64,000 bases of DNA from Carallia brachiata (taxonomy: Eukaryota; Streptophyta; Magnoliopsida; Malpighiales; Rhizophoraceae), in NCBI GenBank assembly GCA_021464245.1, contig JADCRB010000030.1, forward strand, positions 2,569,376-2,633,375, in the 5' to 3' direction. Below, piece after piece: positions 23,758 to 36,677 of the stretch. Position 1 is the first letter of the stretch. Each line of letters starts with the position of its first letter. The notes below the pieces were generated by a model. It made no database searches. It was not told the DNA's origin and worked only from the letters and a program-made list of their open reading frames with translations. The translations under genes were made by a program, and so were the position numbers.

Positions 23758-25755
23758 GCTATTGCTTTTGACAATCTTTATGTTGCATTTGTTGTTGTTG
23801 TTGTTGTTGTGGTTGTAGCCGCTGCCTTCGCCACAAGAAAGTAACTGGAGAAGAGAAGATTAAATAATAAAAAATATTAATGATGCAATCTTATCTAAAA
23901 ATATGTGATTATTTATTTATTTATTTTTTACAAAATCAATTATATTACAGTCCCTTTTTATTTTAAATTATTGCTCTAAATTATTTTTATAAAATAACAA
24001 AAAATTTTGAAAAAATACAAAAAAAAAAGTAAGACGCATAATAATATATTACAATCGATTTATTTTTTCAATCAAATATTTTTTTATAATAAAAAATTAT
24101 TATTTATTTATTTTTATTAAAAAATATCTAATTACATAAAAAAATAATAATAATAATAAATTGTAATACGCCTTCTCGGTATCTCATTCTCCCCTTAATT
24201 AGACTCAAAAATTTTTCCTATAGAAATATAGTCGGCTGAGCTCAGATGCTCTCTCTCACTGTTATTTTTGTTGACTGTCTGCTTAGGTAGGCTTCCTCTC
24301 TTTGGTGCAACTGTAGTTGTATGGTAAATTATTTTGAAAAACTTTTAAACCAGAAAAATTATTCCTGCTAAATTATTCTGATGCATATAAAAAATAATTA
24401 ATTATTAATTTTTTATAATTATATGTATACTTTCCAAACAAATAAATTTACATCAATTCCGTCAATTTTCTTCATTTCCTTTTCTAATAACACATCCAAA
24501 CACACAGTTACCAATTCATGCTCAAATTAATTGGGGCTGGGAACAGGAGGGGCATTTACAGTGATAAGGGGCAATGCTTAATACTTGATAGTTGAGTCCA
24601 TTGGTCCTTTTTATTTTTTTATTTTTTTTGCATCAATTGCTGTTCGAGCACGTGTCCATCTAGTCGTAGTTTTCATAGATTTTAGACTTTTGTGTGATAA
24701 ATGAGTCTAAAAATGAGTTGAGATACACGTAATAATCAGTTTAATTTGTGGAGCAGAGCAAAATTGACAAGCATTAGAAAGTCTACTTAAGTAATATCAT
24801 TTTCCCTACTTAATTTTCAAATAAATTAAAGACATCTCTTTGAGAGAAATTCTGTCTCATGATTTGTCAATATAGTATGAATTTGTGTCTTTTTCATGGT
24901 ACGCCTCCAAATTGCAAAGAATTCATGGCGAGGAAATTAGTTTTTTTACTTTTTATTTTTTTGGCAGAGCAGCGGTCGTCAATTGCATGCTAATAGAATA
25001 CTGCTACATTTTGCACTCACGGAACTTTTGCATATGGATACCAGCCGTACGTTTATGTATATTATGCATAAAAAATAATTTTGATGCTTTTGCTCAAAAC
25101 GGTAGTTTTTTTATAAAAAAAAATTATCACTAGGAAATGTTAATTTGGTTGGTAAAATCTCGAATTAATGAGCCTCAACTGATAAATCCTTGGTCGTAAA
25201 TGGAAGAACCGAGTGAAATGCGGGCCCAAATCCTAATTCTCCCCGACATATTTCTAATAAATTTTAATTAAATACACAATAATCAATTAATTAATTTATA
25301 TAATTAAATAATTATAAATAAATAAAAAATTAATAAAAAATATATTTATTCTTATAAAAAAATATTAATTAATTATTATACACCCATTTTACATCTATAA
25401 TTTTTTACGTCTACCTATATTTTCCATTTGGCATATCAACACTGGGTTACGACAGGTTTATGGGCATGATCACATGTGGAGTCCAGGCATGAGACGAATT
25501 GATGGAATTAATAGTAGCTGAAGTTTAGGGATAAAAAAATAGCTCTCTCTCTGATCAATAGCAGTGATTAGTCATTTCGGCTTGCTAGTCACCCCTTCCT
25601 TCTTCCTCTCTTTTCTCTTCCGCCATCTCCTCTCCCTAGTGTTAGCTTCTGCACCTCTACCCCTCCCCTCTTCTTTCCTCTACTCTGTTTCTTTTTAATG
25701 TTTTTTTAGGTAGTTGGTTTCTTAGATTTAGCCTTAATAAAAACACATGATCATT
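23758..25755. other. FD upstream region and intergenic DNA
   Basis: Near 23786-23810 lies a run of TTG units, just upstream of the FD start. Beyond it the DNA is AT-rich with no supported gene. A CT-rich stretch at about 25585-25690 resembles a plant 5' leader for whatever lies at 25756-26102. Confidence 0.45.
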
Positions 25756-26102
25756 TTAGTGCCAGATACAGAATCTCCTCAACATCGTCATCATGTTCGC
25801 CTTTTCGACCTTATTTTTCGACGTCGCCGCGTCGGACTCCCAGGTTACAGTCGAAGATGATGCCGTCGAAGTTGCCGATGTAGCCCACTCTACGAGCCAT
25901 GCTGCTTCTTCAGCTTCCGGGGCCAACGCCGCTGACAATGCCGCTGTCATCGCCTTTACCAATACCGCCAAAGCCCCCATTATCGTGTCTATCTCTGCCA
26001 CTACCCTTGCTACTGCTGTCGCCTCCTCCTTTGCTTGCCGCCACAGTTTTTGGTTCTGGAGGTATTGGTTTTTGTCGATTTTTTTTTTTAGATAAGTGTT
26101 AG
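25756..26102. other. GC-richer island with open frames on both strands, unidentified
   Basis: Within AT-rich DNA this 350-bp island is open on the plus strand from 25793 (100 residues, Ala/Val-rich, starting FAFSTLFFDVAASDSQVTV) and on the minus strand (81 residues ending at 25756; another minus frame reads a Gly-rich GGFGGIGKGDDSG). I recognise none. A CT-rich leader-like stretch at 25585-25690 favours the plus strand. It could be a small secreted protein, the end of a Gly-rich protein gene, or a non-coding transcript. Confidence 0.25.
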
Positions 26103-26504
26103 ACTATGTTTGGATGGGGTATGTTGGGATGCGTGCTTCATTGTGTATGTATTTAGTTGCGTTTGTGTGTAGGTTAGGATTATGAGAAATTCTTGTCGAA
26201 TATATTTAGTCGATTTTATTGTAAGTCGGCTAAAATATGGTATGCGTTGTCATATGTAGTTTGGCCTGGGCGCAGTGGATTCATCTAAAACCTCAATTTT
26301 AAGTAGGATTTATTAAATGAAAAGTTGAAATTACAAAATTATCTTTCTAATTATTAAACAGTTAAGATTATTTTAGTAATTATGCTTTGATGAGATTTTC
26401 TTTTTTATTTTTTTCAATTGGTTTTTAACTTTTGTCTAACACCAACACGTGTCAATTTCTAATTATTTTCTTACGATTGCCAAACAGTATAATTTTCTTT
26501 TCTT

Positions 26505-26766
26505 ATCAATAAACTAAACATGTAAGGCTGTAAGGAAAATTGAATAAAGAGTGAATAAAAAGGAGAAGAAATAAAAAATAGTATAATAATAATATTATTA
26601 TAATTGATAAAAAGTAATGATTAAAAAATTGTGAGAAAAAAATAAATAATAATTTTTAAGAAAAAAAAGTAAAAAGTAGTTATTTATATTGATAAAAAAT
26701 AAATAAAAAAAATAAATATAAATTTGTTTCTTGTTCTTTTAAAAAAAAATAAACAAACAGGGCCTA
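26505..26766. mobile_element. AT-rich MITE-like repeat, copy 1
   Basis: It shares GAATAAAAAG..., TAATAATAATATTATTATAA, TTGATAAAAAATAAATAAAA and AAAAATTGTGAGAAAAAAAT blocks, in the same order, with 27722-27960 and 29325-29592. It ends in AAACAAACAGGGCC, an end type (inverse GGCCCTGTTTG) common in plant TIR elements. It is non-coding. Confidence 0.55.
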
Positions 26767-27187
26767 AAGGACCAGAAAGGTGGGGGCCTTTGCATAATTG
26801 CATGTGGGCAGGACCAGTTATGTCAATTGTTAGGTCTCTTGTTAGCCATGAAATTAATACACTGACAAGTAGAACAATTTGTTGTACGTTGGATATTTAC
26901 ATTAGCTTTATTATTATAAAAGGTAAGTCACATATTCTTTTAAAAAAAACAACAAAAAAAAGGCCTTACGAGCAGGGAAAAAGCCGCGAAATATTTTTTA
27001 GGGAAAACAAATTTGTAATACATATTAAAAATAATACAAAAAATGCTTTCAGAGACATAACAACAGAACACGTAGGCAAATTAGTATAAAACAAAGAGAA
27101 ATTATCACAACAAAAAAGATAAATTTACTATATGCTAAAAATAATTTATATCAAGTAGACAAAAGAGAGACAATTACCCCTCTTCCC

Positions 27188-27372
27188 TCATGCTCTGTTT
27201 GGCAATTTTAGTAAAAGAAAAAAAAAAGAAGCAGAAAAAAATTGTTTTCAATTTATTTTTTATTTATTTTCTATAAATTTAAACAATTAATTTTTTATTT
27301 TTTTCATAAAGTATTATTTATTTTTTATAATTTTTTAATTATTATTTTTTATTAATTATAATATTTTCGTTA
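27188..27372. mobile_element. AT-rich MITE-like repeat, copy 2 (inverted)
   Basis: It starts at GCTCTGTTTGGCAATTTTAG and carries the inverse of the family core (TTTTTAATTATTATTTTTTA, ATTAATTATAATATT). It is adjacent to a TA tract at 27374-27390. Confidence 0.5.
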
Positions 27373-27598
27373 CTATATATATATATATATTTTTTTTTCT
27401 TTTTTCTAAACAGAATACCAAAGTGCCTTCGTCCTTGCTTGTAAGCCTTATGGAAGAAGTTAATTGATGAATGTTGATGGGCAGTCATTGGATTTGAATG
27501 GGATTGGTCCCAACCACTTTGGTTATGGATACATGCAGCCGCATCGTTACTATCTATGAACTCTGAACGGAACGAGAAATGAGAACTGAACATTTGAC

Positions 27599-27606
<8 letters not shown>

Positions 27607-27641
<35 letters not shown>
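27607..27641. repeat. (GA)n microsatellite
   Basis: This is a run of about 17 GA units with no coding context. A CT-rich counterpart lies at about 27988-28025. Confidence 0.95.
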
Positions 27642-27643
<2 letters not shown>

Positions 27644-27721
27644 CTCCCTGAACTCTCGCATAGACGGGTGTTCTTTTGTGGCGGCATACACTCGTAGCTC
27701 TCTACCAAAGATTTTAAAGCC

Positions 27722-27960
27722 TTAGAACAGTAGTAAATTCAATAAAAAATAAATAAATAAATAATAATACAGTAATAATAATATTATAATTAATAAAAAT
27801 AATAATTTAAAAATTATGAGAAAAAAATAAATTATAATTTATCATAAAAAATAAAAATTAATTATTTAAATTGATAAAAAATAAATAAAAAAAGAAATGA
27901 ATAGAAAATTTTAATATTTTTTTCTTTTCTCTTGAAAAAAAAGCCAAACATGGTCTTAGT
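27722..27960. mobile_element. AT-rich MITE-like repeat, copy 3
   Basis: It has the same core order as the copies at 26505 and 29325: AATAAATAAATAAATAATAA, CAGTAATAATAATATTATAA, AAAAATTATGAGAAAAAAAT and TTGATAAAAAATAAATAAAA. It ends at AAAAGCCAAACATGGTCTTA. Confidence 0.6.
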
Positions 27961-28025
27961 CCAAAAAAAAACAAAAATATTGGAGCCTCTCCCTCTCTCT
28001 CGCTCTCTCGCTCTCTCTCTCTCTC

Positions 28026-29324
28026 GTTTCTGACTGAGCTAGCCAGCTACAACTAAATACATATACTTGTCTGACTCTGACATTTGAATACAAGTTTTGT
28101 TCAGGGGACATCATGCTTGCTTACCATATACTAACCCTTGTAAAATTGTTGTGTCGTGCTGTGCTTGGAGAAACCAAGTTCTCCCTCGCCCTCTGCGATT
28201 GCTCGTTAGCTTTGACCTCCACTCCAGGATCTTATATCTCTATAGAAATTAGAAATTAGAATTATCCTGAGGGGAGGACATTTATATATCCAGCCTCCTC
28301 GGACTTGGAGGTAGGAGCTAGCGTGACCCTGGCGTGGCGGGATGATATTCACATGGTCCCTTATTTGTTCATTTTCCTTCACAAATTATGAGCTACATTT
28401 TGATTAACATGAGAATAATGTAACATAACGTGACATGTATATGTGGTCTGTTTGGCTTCCGTGGAAACCATAAGCAAGATTTGCACTTAAAAAAAGATAT
28501 TCATTGTTACTATATCTTTTTTGATATATATTTTTTATCTATTTAAATAATATTTTTTTCTCATAATTTTATTTTTAACAAATTCTTTTATTATGTGATA
28601 GTCGATGATAAGCTCAATTATTTATTTCAAACATAAATACTAATTAATAACTCTCTCTATTTACACACTATATGGATATTATGAGTTTTGACTAGTAACT
28701 TAAACTATTTACTTGTTGTGTTGTTAAAAGTAATCAACCGAATAAAATTACATAAACATATTTGATAAATTATGAAAAAATTATTTAATTAATTAAATAA
28801 TATTTAATAATATATTTATTTTTTAAAATATAATATATTTTTATATTTTAATTATTCGAATTACAAATACTTATCGTGTGCCCACCAATTACGTTGCCCA
28901 AAAAAAAATCTTCTCAAACCAAAAAGTGCTGAGATGAGATCGGCTTAGGAGGATTGTATTTGAAGAGCTTCGGCTCCAGAGAGTGTAGTCTTGTCTTTTT
29001 AAGTGGACAGCTGTCAGGTTTGAATCACTTTCTCCATATCTGACTGATCTCCCCACCATTCTATCGTCTTTTGTCACGTTCTGTAGTACGGACCAACGTC
29101 ATCCCCCCGGCCCCACCCCACCCCAAAAATAAAAAACACACAAGCATATAATTAAGCACCAGTCCTTATTCTGTGACTTGCTCACGTACAAGTGTAAAAC
29201 ACCAACCACCGCTACGCCCACTTAATTAAGATCAAACCTCTGCAGGCTGCAGGCATAGTTTTTCTTTTTTCTGTAGGCCTTTTTCTTTGCAGTTCAATTT
29301 TAACACGTATTATGCTCTTTGTTT
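28026..29324. other. Intergenic, no gene seen
   Basis: Mixed-composition DNA with no supported coding region or RNA gene. Short open frames near 28889-29077 have no recognisable domain. Confidence 0.5.
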
Positions 29325-29592
29325 GTGTTTTTAGAGTGTGATTATATAGTAAAAAATTGAATAGAAAATAAATAAAATAAATAAATAAAAAATGGTACAG
29401 TAATAATAATATTATAATTGATAAAAAATAATAATTAAAAAGTTATGAGAAAAAAATAAATAGTAATTTGTGAGAAAAAAATAAAAAATAGTAGTTTAGA
29501 TTGATAAAAAATAAATAAAAAAAAAGTAGAAAATGAATAATTTTTTTATTTTCTTTTCTTTGTCAATGAAAATTTGCCAATCATAGTGTTAG
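29325..29592. mobile_element. AT-rich MITE-like repeat, copy 4
   Basis: It begins TTTTTAGAGTGTGATTATAT and ends TTTGCCAATCATAGTGTTAG, which are partly inverted versions of each other. The core matches copies 1 and 3, with GTTATGAGAAAAAAATAAAT and TTGATAAAAAATAAATAAAA. Confidence 0.65.
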
Positions 29593-29934
29593 ACACTACC
29601 ATTTACGAATGGACAGAAATGATACAATAAAAAGGCATGTGCGATTTGTTGAAGACTCGTAATACATAGGATAAGAGGGTTAGTGTATGGCACTTTCTAT
29701 GAAATTGGCATTTGTAGAAGAGGACAGGTTTCCCCACCCGGTTGAGACATGTCTTTGTTTTTTGTTTGTTCTTTTCATACGATGGAGACTAGACCCAGAA
29801 AGAATTGCCCTAGTCCCCGAGAGGACGAGGGTAACAAATTTAAATCAAATATTATTACGGTAAAAACTATCATTATTTTTATTGGCTGAGACAGACATAA
29901 GTCTAATAAAGGAGACATTTAACTCTCCACAATT

Positions 29935-30312
29935 TAACGGTGTGTTTGAAATGAGGAGAATGATAGGGAAAAGATGAGAAAGAGGAAGAAACTGAAGAAA
30001 AAATAAAGTTAATTGAAATGGTAGTGAAAGTTGAGAGAAAGAAAATATAACGAAAGAAAAAATAAATATTAATTTGTAAGAAAAAAAGTATAAAAAATAA
30101 AATTATTTAAAATAGTGTAAAAAATTAGAAGAAAAGAAGCATGTTAAAGGAAAAGTGAATAGTAATTTGTGAGAGAAAAAATAGTGATAAAAATAAAGTT
30201 ATTTAAAATAGTATAAAAAATTAAGAGAAAGAAATAGATAGAAGAAAAGTATATAATTATTATATACTTTTCTTTCTTTCCTTTTTTATTTCTTACAAAA
30301 CAAACAAGTCTA
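29935..30312. mobile_element. AT-rich repeat, related but distinct
   Basis: It starts near GGTGTGTTTGAAATGAGGAG and ends near TTACAAAACAAACAAGTC. It contains internal repeats of an AGTTATTTAAAATAGT-AAAAAATTA segment (about 30101 and 30200). It looks like a second MITE-like family in the same gene desert. Confidence 0.45.
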
Positions 30313-30884
30313 AAGCACATAAATCGAAAGGTACTATTATGTTATTATTATATCTATTATAAATATTCACTCAATTTATATATATTAAAATACGCAATAA
30401 TTATTCATTTCTTACATCACTCACTCGTTATTTTTCATGCACCCGTCACTGACATAAACATAAATATTAAACTAGTAACGTGAGACCAACTCCAATGCTT
30501 TAGACTTATAAGCGTGCGACTCGTTCACCCTGAGGCCTCAATTCGATCAATCCAAACTCACACCCCCAAAATTTGACCGACCAAATATAATTCTGACTTT
30601 CCTCTCTCAGTTTTTTCTTTTCCGTGCACGATGTTTGTCACCTTTCAGGTCTGCGACCCCGATTTGGGATGGCAATAGTGGTAGATGAACTCTGTAAGAT
30701 AGAAAAAAACCGTTGGATGTTAACGGGGCGCATACATCAAGGCAACGCATACATCAAGGCAGCTAATGGTGGCGTGCATTGGTGGGCCAACTTTAAATAG
30801 CGACAGGCTGCTCGTAGATGACCTTTGTAGTTTGGACCAAGTACAGGAGAAAAATCCTCAATACATTTAAATAATTAAAAACTT

Positions 30885-31135
30885 AAGGTCATGTTTGTCA
30901 ATTTAAAAAAAAAAAGTTTCAAAAATTTTTATTTATTTTTTTATTTATTTTATATTAATCTAAATAATTATATTTTATTTTTTTCATAAATTACTATTTA
31001 TTTTCTTTATCATAATTTTTTAATTATTATTTTTTATTAATTATAATATTATTATTATTATACTATTTTCTATTCATTTGCTTTTTCTATTTACTTTTTA
31101 TTCAATTTTCACCATCCAATCACACTCTAAAATTT
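30885..31135. mobile_element. AT-rich MITE-like repeat, copy 5 (inverted)
   Basis: It reads as the reverse complement of copy 4. It starts GGTCATGTTTGTCAATTT and ends CCATCCAATCACACTCTAAA, so on the other strand it begins TTTAGAGTGTGATTGGATGG, close to the copy 4 left end. The core blocks are present in inverted order. Confidence 0.65.
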
Positions 31136-32884
31136 TTAATTTTGAAATTTGAAATTTTAGTTATAAAAATAAGTATTAAATATATAAAAATTAAAAAAAT
31201 TATTTTTATAGTGTGATTGACCATTTAATTTTAGTGAGAAAAAAAAAATCTCACACAGGATCGTGGAAACCAGCATTGCCATTTCATGAGCGCTACTAGC
31301 TACGGGTCCCCCACTTTCTTTTCTCATAGCTGTTTTTACATGTACCTTGGACACTTCCACTTCCAGCCGTTGAATTGTTTCCTACTTAACGCTGTTGAGC
31401 TTGTATCTTCTGTCAATGCCAGAAGATTTGATTTCCAGGACATCACAGAAACAAACGGAAAATGTGTTTGCGGTTTCTAATTGCTAAATAAATTAAGTAA
31501 CGACAAAGTGCGTCAAACTTTAGTTTGGCTATCAAATTAATGTGCAGTACTTTTTTTTAATAAAAAAATATATTACTGTAATATAAATTATCACATATGT
31601 AAATTAAAGTAACAAGTTATTTATTAATATTTTTATTAAATTTTTTTTATTATGAGAATTTTTTACCTAAAAACTGATGGACTCAATCAAGTCATTCTTC
31701 ACCCAATTTCAATATCAATAAGCCTTAAACATATAAGACTATCTGGTTGAAAACACAACCACACATTGACAACGCCACTTATATTAGAAGGAAAGATTGC
31801 AATATAAGAATTCAAATCCTAACTAATACAAAATAAAACTACTAAATTACTATCAAACTATTATTTCAAATAATAATTTATAATATTTTAGCATAAAACT
31901 ATTATTTCAAATATTAATTTATAGTATTTTAGCATATAGCCCGCTTAAGTCTTCAAAATTTTAGAACCTGATCAATTTGCTACCCATAGCACGCGCAAAC
32001 TTCCTTTAGGCAATAAAATTTTGCATAGAAAGAGCGATTCAAACGCAATCAAAGAATAGGGTACAGTGGACAAATCCCTCGAGAATAATAAAATTAAGCT
32101 TGATGAAAAAAACAAAACATGCCAAACTCCACAAGCCCAAGGACAGATTTATGCAGTGCAATCTTCAACAGGTTTGAAGAAAGTATACCTATAAATGCAA
32201 CTGTCAATGTAGTATATGCAACAAAAAGTTAAACTCTAAACGAGGTGAATATGAGAACTGAAGTAGAGCATTTGGTAATGCGGCACGAGCTGAAGCATCC
32301 TTCAAAAGCCCCCCTCTTCTCTTCCTTCTCTTGACGCGCAGACACACAAAAACCTGAACTGCATTCTTCTTTCCATCCCTCAAAGTTTCATTTTTTATTT
32401 CACTTTCCAAGCTTCGACTTGGTATAACCCCAAAGATCTTCAAAAAACCAGCTGAGGGGCAGTAGGGCAATTACAAAGAAAATTCCCGATTTACACCACA
32501 CAAAAAAAAAAAAAAAACTGAGAGAAAGAGAAAAAGGAACCGTGACACCGATGCTAGTCATGGAATAAAAAGGCGGCATGCCAGCAGAAACCATACATCC
32601 ACCCATTTAACTCGTGCTACTAGCTGAGTTATAACCCTTTTTTTTTTTTCTTTTTAAGAAAAATGTAATATCCCTTTTAAGTTCTTCTGTCTTTAAAAGT
32701 TGAATTTTTTTTTTCCCGCCTCCTTCTTTGTATTCAACTTGTGAGAAACAATGTCCCGACGAGCCAAGGTAAAGGCAGCACCTGCAGACTTCCTCCTCAG
32801 GAGTTAGAAATCTCATTGTCACGTCTTCCAAACTGTTGTTAGCACACGTTTTAATTGGTTGTATTTCTTGTTGAAGTAGAGCAA
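31136..32884. other. Intergenic DNA and LARP1 3' flank
   Basis: 31136-32100 is AT-rich with no gene. About 32150-32884 is probably the LARP1 3' UTR on the minus strand: it is less AT-rich and follows the stop codon directly. Confidence 0.5.
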
Positions 32885-35800
32885 TCAAAACCTTTCTTCA
32901 GCACTTACTTGACCCATTCCCATGCCACTGGACAGATCCAACTGGCTATTCGAATCCCTGGATGACGAGCTACCAAGAAGTGCCTCAGTGCGGGCATCAG
33001 CTTTACTCTTATCATTGTTATGGTTACTAGCATTTTCTTCCAGTGAAAGACTTTGGATATGGGGTGCCAGAATGTCATCACTGGACTTCCCAAGCGACTG
33101 GGAACTCGACGCATTTGGGAACCGAACAGGTGGCAATTTCCATTTCATCCAATCATTTCTCCTCCTAAGTTTGTTTCCCTGAAAATACAATGAAAATTAC
33201 AGAAATTAGAGAAGCCACAAGATACAACACATTATTAAAAGAAATGAAACTTAATGTTTGATTTTTTTTTTCTTTTGTTTGGAAAAAAATGAATCTAACA
33301 CTGTAATCTGGTCATAAGTGCTTCATAGCAAAATTTTTACATGGGAGCTTATTCCATTTTCAACAACCACATTTATTGAGCATTTGGAATCATTATATAT
33401 AAAGATCATGTGTTCCCGGCAGCCAAAACTACATTTGAGAGGCCTAAATGGCATACCAAGCACGCCTCCCAATGAGCTTTGTTAAATGTTAACAAGTAAA
33501 CTTCTAGATTTTATCTTCCTCAATTACAAACTTCCAAAAATAGAAGCAAAAAATGTACCTGTACTTCCACAATCGTTGAACTTCTCATAGCGTCCAATAT
33601 AAACTGGATATTGTTAGTCAAATGCATAACCTGAAACATGAGACATTGACCTCACACTAATAGCCCAAAAAACCATTCTCAACCAAACAATGCACTTCCA
33701 ATGACAAAGCTTAAGGAGATCAGAGTGAAATTTGTGCGAGATTCAATGACACAAAGTATGCAGAAGAAAAAAAAATGGAAGAAAACTTATGATGAGATGC
33801 CTGCTGAACAAAACTACCACCCAATTGTTGTACCAGCATTTTCCAGATAAGAAACAGGAGAATAATCTTATGAAATTCAGTAATGCCTTTTCTCTCAAGT
33901 TTAACATTTGATTAAATTTTCCCACACAACTGTATTAAGTGGAGAAATTGCAAACCTTAAGCATTTTCTATTATAGCAAAACCTTTTTTCAATATAATAA
34001 TTTCATAACAAGAGCATTTCTTTTGAGTCATGCATATACCAATTTCACCATTTTGAAGCTGAACAAGATAATTTGAAAAATTAGATAAAGCATTGGCATC
34101 ATAGACTTGAAATCCCATTTCCTCTCCCGTTCATTATGCTTTTGTTGCAAAGCTCCTCAGGAAATTATATACCATTAACATAAAGTTGTTCCAGGTTTAT
34201 CATGAAATAAAATATGGTACTGGCATTACATACCACAAAACAGTGAGAAATTCATGAGAGAATTAGTACTGAAATAAAACAAGTCCATTGGCGACAGTCC
34301 AATGGAGTAACCTCGTACATTGAATCAGAGATGCAATCAAAAATCAACAACATATGAACTTTGTATGGATACAATCAAAGAATAAATGCTCAGATAATGC
34401 ATCCAAAATACTTCCAAATCCTTGCGTAAAACGTTTATTTTTGTAACATTTATGTAGTATTAACAGCTACAATTCAAAACCACAATACTCAAAAAGTGTG
34501 AAGAAGATTGATATGCTTTGAATGACATAGAAGCAGCTAAATCAGAGATAACAACATCATCAAATTCATAAAAAACAGTAAGTACAGCAAGTACCACAAG
34601 CAACTCACTTTATTGAACCCTGCTATTAGTTGAACAGAGACCCAGCCCTGATCGTCCATGTTCTGCCGCAAGAATGTATCTTTAATTAAATTTTCATTAC
34701 TGCATTAGAAAATATTAATTGTCAGTGCAGCTAATTTCCCAAAAAATTGAAAATAAGGAGATACTTTTCCGAACATTGCAATGAAACCCATGCTCATAAG
34801 CTTAACAAATGTAATACCTGAAATAATAATCTATTTGATTCACTAGCTTAGAATGCAATTGAAAGTCTGGAGGAGGGAAAAGCATCGCATGAGGTGGTAT
34901 TGGTGCTGCAACAAAGGGCAGAGCTCTAAAAGAATCTGGAGGTGGAGCAGCTACATAATACACAGGAGGTGGCAATTCTGGAAGTGGATCAAAGTTAGAC
35001 CAGAGTGCACAGATACATCAACAACGGAAATAAATATTGACAGGCTTACCAGGGAATCCCATGGGACTGCCAAAAGGTCTCACCGGTGAGGGTGCAATAA
35101 ATGGTGTAGAAGTAGGAGAGGTTGGCGGCGGCTGCCGCTGCCTCATAAACCTTGGGACCACCCTCTGCGGGTGCACGTGGCTATCCCTACTGTTGAAATG
35201 TCTATGATTATTCCAATCTTGATTTGCAGAATCTTGATCGCGCCTGCCCCCTTGGTTGTGATGGTGAGAACCATCTGCCCGAGAATGTGGTCCACTATTG
35301 CGGTTCCTGAATGAGTTGCGCTGCTGCTGTGGGTGATCATTAGCACCACGTGGTTGTGGATTCCTTTCTGAATTGTCCCTAGGAGAAGAGTTATTTAAAT
35401 GAATTTCCCCTACAGGGCCCTGTGATCCTTGTGACTGAGGGGCTCCACTACTAGAGAATGTGTTAGCACCATTGCGCTTCATTGATCTTTGGCGAGCTGG
35501 TAATGTGTCGTTGGGTGTTGAACTAGGGTTTAAGCTATTACTAACATGTTTCTGTGATGATGAAGAAGCAGGTCCAGATCCCTACATAAAATAAAAACAT
35601 ATGCAATATTTAAGATGGAAAACATAAATCGGTTTCACATATATCAAAACTCGATAAACAGGAATCTGAAAACCTCCATTGCTTAACTACTTTCAATATC
35701 AAAAAATTTTCCTCAAATCCAACATTACATGCTCCTATCATACACCTAAGAAAATAATAATAATATTAACGATTTACAGAACAAAATTGTTGAATTGGTG

Positions 35801-36417
35801 ATAGTTTATATATATATATTTCAAAATCACTTATATAAGCTCTTAGCCACCAAAAGTCCACAGCAACTATATCAGTAAACAAAACAGGCGGAATCAGATT
35901 CTAAATACGAAACCTGTGGAATGGAGGACGACGATGATCCGTCAGATAAACCTTTCAATGAATCGGAGGACGATTTCGTAGAAGCCCTAGCTGACTCGGA
36001 CAAAGCGGGCCAGGAGATGGCCCCCATGACAGGCCCAATCTCAATGGCCCCATTCGACGGCTTGTTCCAAGCCGGCCTCCTAACCGCATTGCCACCGGGA
36101 CCGTTCCCGGTCTCCGAGCCCTCTTCCTCCGTCATCGAAGAAGAAGTAGAAGAAACGGAGGCGGCCGCTTCCTCGCTAACGGCGGCGGACGGAGAAGAAG
36201 AAGCAGCCGCGATCGTCTCCGATTCGCGGAGAACCGTTTGCATCCACGGCGATGAGACCGATCTTGTGGCACGCCGTGATTGGGGGCTACCGACCACCTG
36301 ACTCTTACTGTTATTATCCGCGACGGAGTGCCGGGGAGAGAGATTGCTCGCCGCCGCTGTCGCCGCCGTACTGGTGGCGATGTTGCTGAGAGAATTAGTC
36401 GAAATAGCACTAGCCAT
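32885..36417 (-). CDS. LARP1: La-related protein 1 (LARP1b/c type), RNA-binding
   Basis: This six-exon gene encodes a 550-residue cytoplasmic RNA-binding protein of the LARP1 family, which controls mRNA translation and decay. Exons are 36417-35914, 35581-35050, 34977-34818, 34699-34609, 33630-33559 and 33178-32885, all GT-AG, summing to 551 codons. The N-terminus is low-complexity Ser/Ala with the plant signature RPAWNKPSNGAIEIGPVMGA and SWPALSES (exon 1). Exon 2 is Asn/Gln/Pro-rich and disordered. The La motif spans exons 3-5: LHSKLVNQIDYYFS, ENLIKDTFLRQNMDDQGWVS, LIAGFNKVMHLTNNIQFILD. Exon 6 gives NKLRRRNDWMKWKLPPVRFP and a Ser-rich tail. I start at the Met of ASAISTNS; an in-frame Met 35 codons upstream lies in the leader. 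A CT-rich tract at 36655-36677 marks the 5' UTR. The length fits Arabidopsis LARP1b/c, which lack a long C-terminal DM15 extension. Confidence 0.92.
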
Positions 36418-36654
36418 TGAGACAACGATGAGGCCTAGGGTTTGTGAGAGCGAAAACGCTGTTGATCGGGAGGGCAAAACGGGAATAGATCGATCAAAAT
36501 TTTTGCGGCAGATAACAGCCAACAGACCAAAACTCAGGGAGCGGATTCGATAATGTCAGACGATTTTTCCAAAAAATAGGCTCAGTTTCGCAACGGGATC
36601 GCAAGGAGATCGAGGTTCGGAGTCGGAGCGGCGGTGCCTCGGCCTGCTTCGCGC

Positions 36655-36677
36655 GCTGTCTCTCTCTCTCTCTCTCC
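36655..36677. repeat. (TC)n tract in the LARP1 5' leader
   Basis: A run of TC units about 240 bp upstream of the LARP1 ATG (GA on the coding strand), typical of plant core promoters and 5' UTRs. Confidence 0.8.

Noticed and set aside
27607..28025. GA and CT repeat tracts as a regulatory array or CRISPR-like structure
   Set aside because: Pure dinucleotide microsatellites with no spacer structure; this is plant nuclear DNA.
35921..36301. 126-residue plus-strand frame, acidic and Ser/Ala-rich
   Set aside because: It is antisense to LARP1 exon 1, whose frame continues across six phased exons.
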